The notes below the pieces were generated by a model, which ran no database searches, was not told the DNA's origin, and saw only the letters and a program-made list of their open reading frames with translations. Of a DNA stretch of 64,000 nucleotides, positions 62,456 through 64,000 are shown in pieces. This DNA is from Pseudoalteromonas sp. T1lg48 (GTDB lineage: Bacteria; Pseudomonadota; Gammaproteobacteria; Enterobacterales; Alteromonadaceae). The translations under genes were made by a program, and so were the position numbers. The stretch is taken from positions 1 to 64,000 of the forward strand of contig NZ_PQCC01000001.1 of the NCBI RefSeq assembly GCF_002964785.1, in the 5' to 3' direction. The first letter of the stretch is position 1, and the number at the start of each line of letters is the position of its first letter.

Positions 62456-63396
62456 TACCCTAGTTCCTCATTCAAATCTCTGGTGCCGGCCCAATCGAGT
62501 TGGCAAATATGGCTAAAGCCTTGTTCATTAATATAGTGCTGACTGAGCCATTGCTGACACAGCTGGGCGCTGGTGAGGTTGTCACACAGCGCAAAAAGTG
62601 TCGGCCCGGCTCCGGAGATACTGACCGCTTTGGCGCCCAGTTCTAACAAGGCCCCTTGCGCCGCACTAAACCCCTCAATTAGTTGCGCCCTATGCGGCTC
62701 GGCGACTGTGTCTATCATGATCGACAGCGCCTCGTTACTGCGCTGTTGCAACATCAAGGTACAAAAGGCGCTAAGGCGCTGAGCAAACTCGACGCTTTGA
62801 TGCATAGTGAGCTGCTTTGGTAACACGGCACGCGCCTTGGCGGTGTTAAGCGTAAACCCGGGAAAGGCCACCACCGGATACCAATTATCCGGAGTAGGAA
62901 TGGCCAATGACTTACCGGGGATAAGCTCCGCCGTCAGTTGCAAGCCACCTAAATAGCAGGGGGTGATATTGTCATAATGACGACCGCCGCTGACCTTGGC
63001 TTCAAAGTCGGCCATCAGCTCGATCAGCGCTTCATCACTGAGTTCAGTACCGGCAAACTTATCTAACGCGGCGATGGTTGCCACCACGGAGCAGGCACTG
63101 GAGCCCAGACCCGAGCCTACGGGCAGGTTTTTTACCAGTTCCAAGCGCACATCTGGCATATCCGGCGCCACTGCTTGTTTAAAATGCAACAAACACATAT
63201 AGGCGAGGTTTTGCTGTGCCTGCGCCGGTAGCTTATGGGCATAGGGCCCTGAGCATACAAACTCTGTGGTGCTGCTGGCACTGACCTTGACCACATCACC
63301 GAGTAAACTGCCATCGACAGGCGCAATGGCGGCGCCTAGCGCATCAAAACCCACGGCAAAATTACCTATGGAAGCCGGAGCATATACTTGAATCAT
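62455..63396 (-). CDS. thrB: Homoserine kinase
   Basis: A 313-residue GHMP-family kinase that phosphorylates homoserine. The ATP-binding motif is LPVGSGLGSSACS near 90-102, and the substrate segment GGRHYDN lies near 136-142. The C-terminal motif is SISGAGPTLFALCD. The ATG has AAGGAAA upstream and lies 9 bases after the thrA stop. It couples to thrC by a one-base overlap. Confidence 0.97.
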   Translation of the reverse strand: MIQVYAPASIGNFAVGFDALGAAIAPVDGSLLGDVVKVSASSTTEFVCSGPYAHKLPAQAQQNLAYMCLLHFKQAVAPDMPDVRLELVKNLPVGSGLGSSACSVVATIAALDKFAGTELSDEALIELMADFEAKVSGGRHYDNITPCYLGGLQLTAELIPGKSLAIPTPDNWYPVVAFPGFTLNTAKARAVLPKQLTMHQSVEFAQRLSAFCTLMLQQRSNEALSIMIDTVAEPHRAQLIEGFSAAQGALLELGAKAVSISGAGPTLFALCDNLTSAQLCQQWLSQHYINEQGFSHICQLDWAGTRDLNEELG

Positions 63397-63405
63397 CAGA
63401 TTTCC

Positions 63406-64000
63406 TTATCGTGGTAGCGTTTTTAGAATATCGGCAAAGACCCCCGCCGCCGTGACTTCTGCGCCGGCACCATAACCGCGGATCACAAAGGGTTTGGGCT
63501 GATAATACTGACTTAAAATGGCCAGCGCATTTTCGCCATCGCGAATATCAAATAAGGCGTGATCGCTATCGACCGCTTCAATACCCACCTTGCAGCGCCC
63601 CTGGTCTATGCTGCCAACATAACGCAACACCTTGCCTTCGGCCTTGGCCGAGGACACCTTATCGGCAAAATCACTGTCGAGCTCGGGCAACTTGGCCATA
63701 AACTCATCGACACTTAAGCCCTCGGCAAACCCGGGCGGCAGAACCGACTCCACTTCAATATCTTCAAGCTCGAGTTCCAACCCGGCCTCACGGGCAATGA
63801 TCAATAACTTGCGGGCAACATCGGTGCCGGACAGGTCGTCACGCGGGTCCGGTTCGGTAAAGCCACTTTCCTTGGCCTTGATGGTCGCCTCTGACAAGCT
63901 TAAACCATCGCTCAACACCCCGAACATATAAGACAAGGAGCCGGAAAGGATGCCGCTGAAGTGTAATAACTCATCGCCGGCGCCAAATAGCGACTGCAGA
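63406..64000 (-). CDS. thrA: Aspartokinase I/homoserine dehydrogenase I, C-terminal part
   Basis: The 3' part of thrA, cut by the right edge of the window. About 197 residues of the homoserine dehydrogenase domain are visible, running to [10 protein letters not shown]. The frame is open from position 64000 ([20 protein letters not shown]), so the internal ATG at 63936 is not the start. The match to E. coli ThrA covers the [24 protein letters not shown] block and the C-terminal [16 protein letters not shown]. It is the first gene of the thr operon; its leader and attenuator are outside the window. Confidence 0.93.
   Translation of the reverse strand, partial: LQSLFGAGDELLHFSGILSGSLSYMFGVLSDGLSLSEATIKAKESGFTEPDPRDDLSGTDVARKLLIIAREAGLELELEDIEVESVLPPGFAEGLSVDEFMAKLPELDSDFADKVSSAKAEGKVLRYVGSIDQGRCKVGIEAVDSDHALFDIRDGENALAILSQYYQPKPFVIRGYGAGAEVTAAGVFADILKTLPR

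Noticed and set aside
63406..63936. 176-codon free-standing gene starting at ATG 63936
   Set aside because: The frame is open to the window edge and continues thrA homology, so the ATG is internal.

Overview
The window reads as one chromosomal segment of a free-living, probably marine, gammaproteobacterium of the Alteromonadales type. The evidence is the gene content: gmk-rpoZ-spoT, trmH-recG, divergent asnA/asnC, divergent hdfR/maoP, rarD-yigI-recQ, qseE-qseG-qseF and thrA-thrB-thrC, all with enterobacterial-like proteins. Added to these are TonB receptors, a Pds-type two-component pair, a GlyGly-CTERM protease and RimK-associated genes common in marine gammaproteobacteria. No phage, insertion sequence, integrase or CRISPR array was seen. 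Most genes are housekeeping and many blocks match the origin-proximal half of the E. coli map.

Layout. 1-250: leader and tandem promoters of an rRNA operon that runs off the left edge. 0.37-3.2 kb: dgkA, pyrE, rph and divergent yicC. 3.7-10.7 kb: a tandemly duplicated two-gene cassette, each copy a small secreted protein followed by a large secreted zinc metalloprotease. 10.8-22.4 kb: a CDF transporter, then gmk-rpoZ-spoT-ridA, a FapA-like gene, a lipoprotein gene, asnA/asnC and trmH-recG. 22.4-28.6 kb: porin, hdfR/maoP, rarD, yigI, recQ and a cytochrome c. 28.6-31.2 kb: a small hypothetical, an Omp85-like protein and a small MscS-like protein. 31.3-33.6 kb: an AstE-like enzyme, rimK (frameshifted in this sequence) and a RimB-like protease. 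33.8-38.0 kb: zntB, a Rof-like gene, a TonB receptor and tRNA-Arg(CCG). 38.0-42.7 kb: a second TonB receptor and a TPR-sulfotransferase. 42.7-44.4 kb: a likely vitamin (thiamine-type) salvage operon. 44.6-52.9 kb: a very large subtilisin-family GlyGly-CTERM protease divergent from pdsR-pdsS. 53-57.2 kb: small genes and qseE-qseG-qseF. 57.4-64 kb: small secreted proteins, yaaA, tal, a DUF3545-like gene, ung and thrC-thrB-thrA (thrA cut by the right edge).

The most interesting theme is extracellular proteolysis. The duplicated metalloprotease cassette and the unlinked 1705-residue S8 protease share a 16-bp palindrome-like element (TGTAC-N6-GTACA type) upstream. The S8 gene carries two copies 20 bp apart, one overlapping the -35 box of a good promoter, which suggests a common regulator of secreted proteases. 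Other observations are two tandem palindromes upstream of a TonB receptor, an intrinsic terminator directly before the sulfotransferase gene, a hairpin containing the start codon of the FapA-like gene, and a one-base deletion in rimK. All family names come from reading the protein sequences; no search was run.
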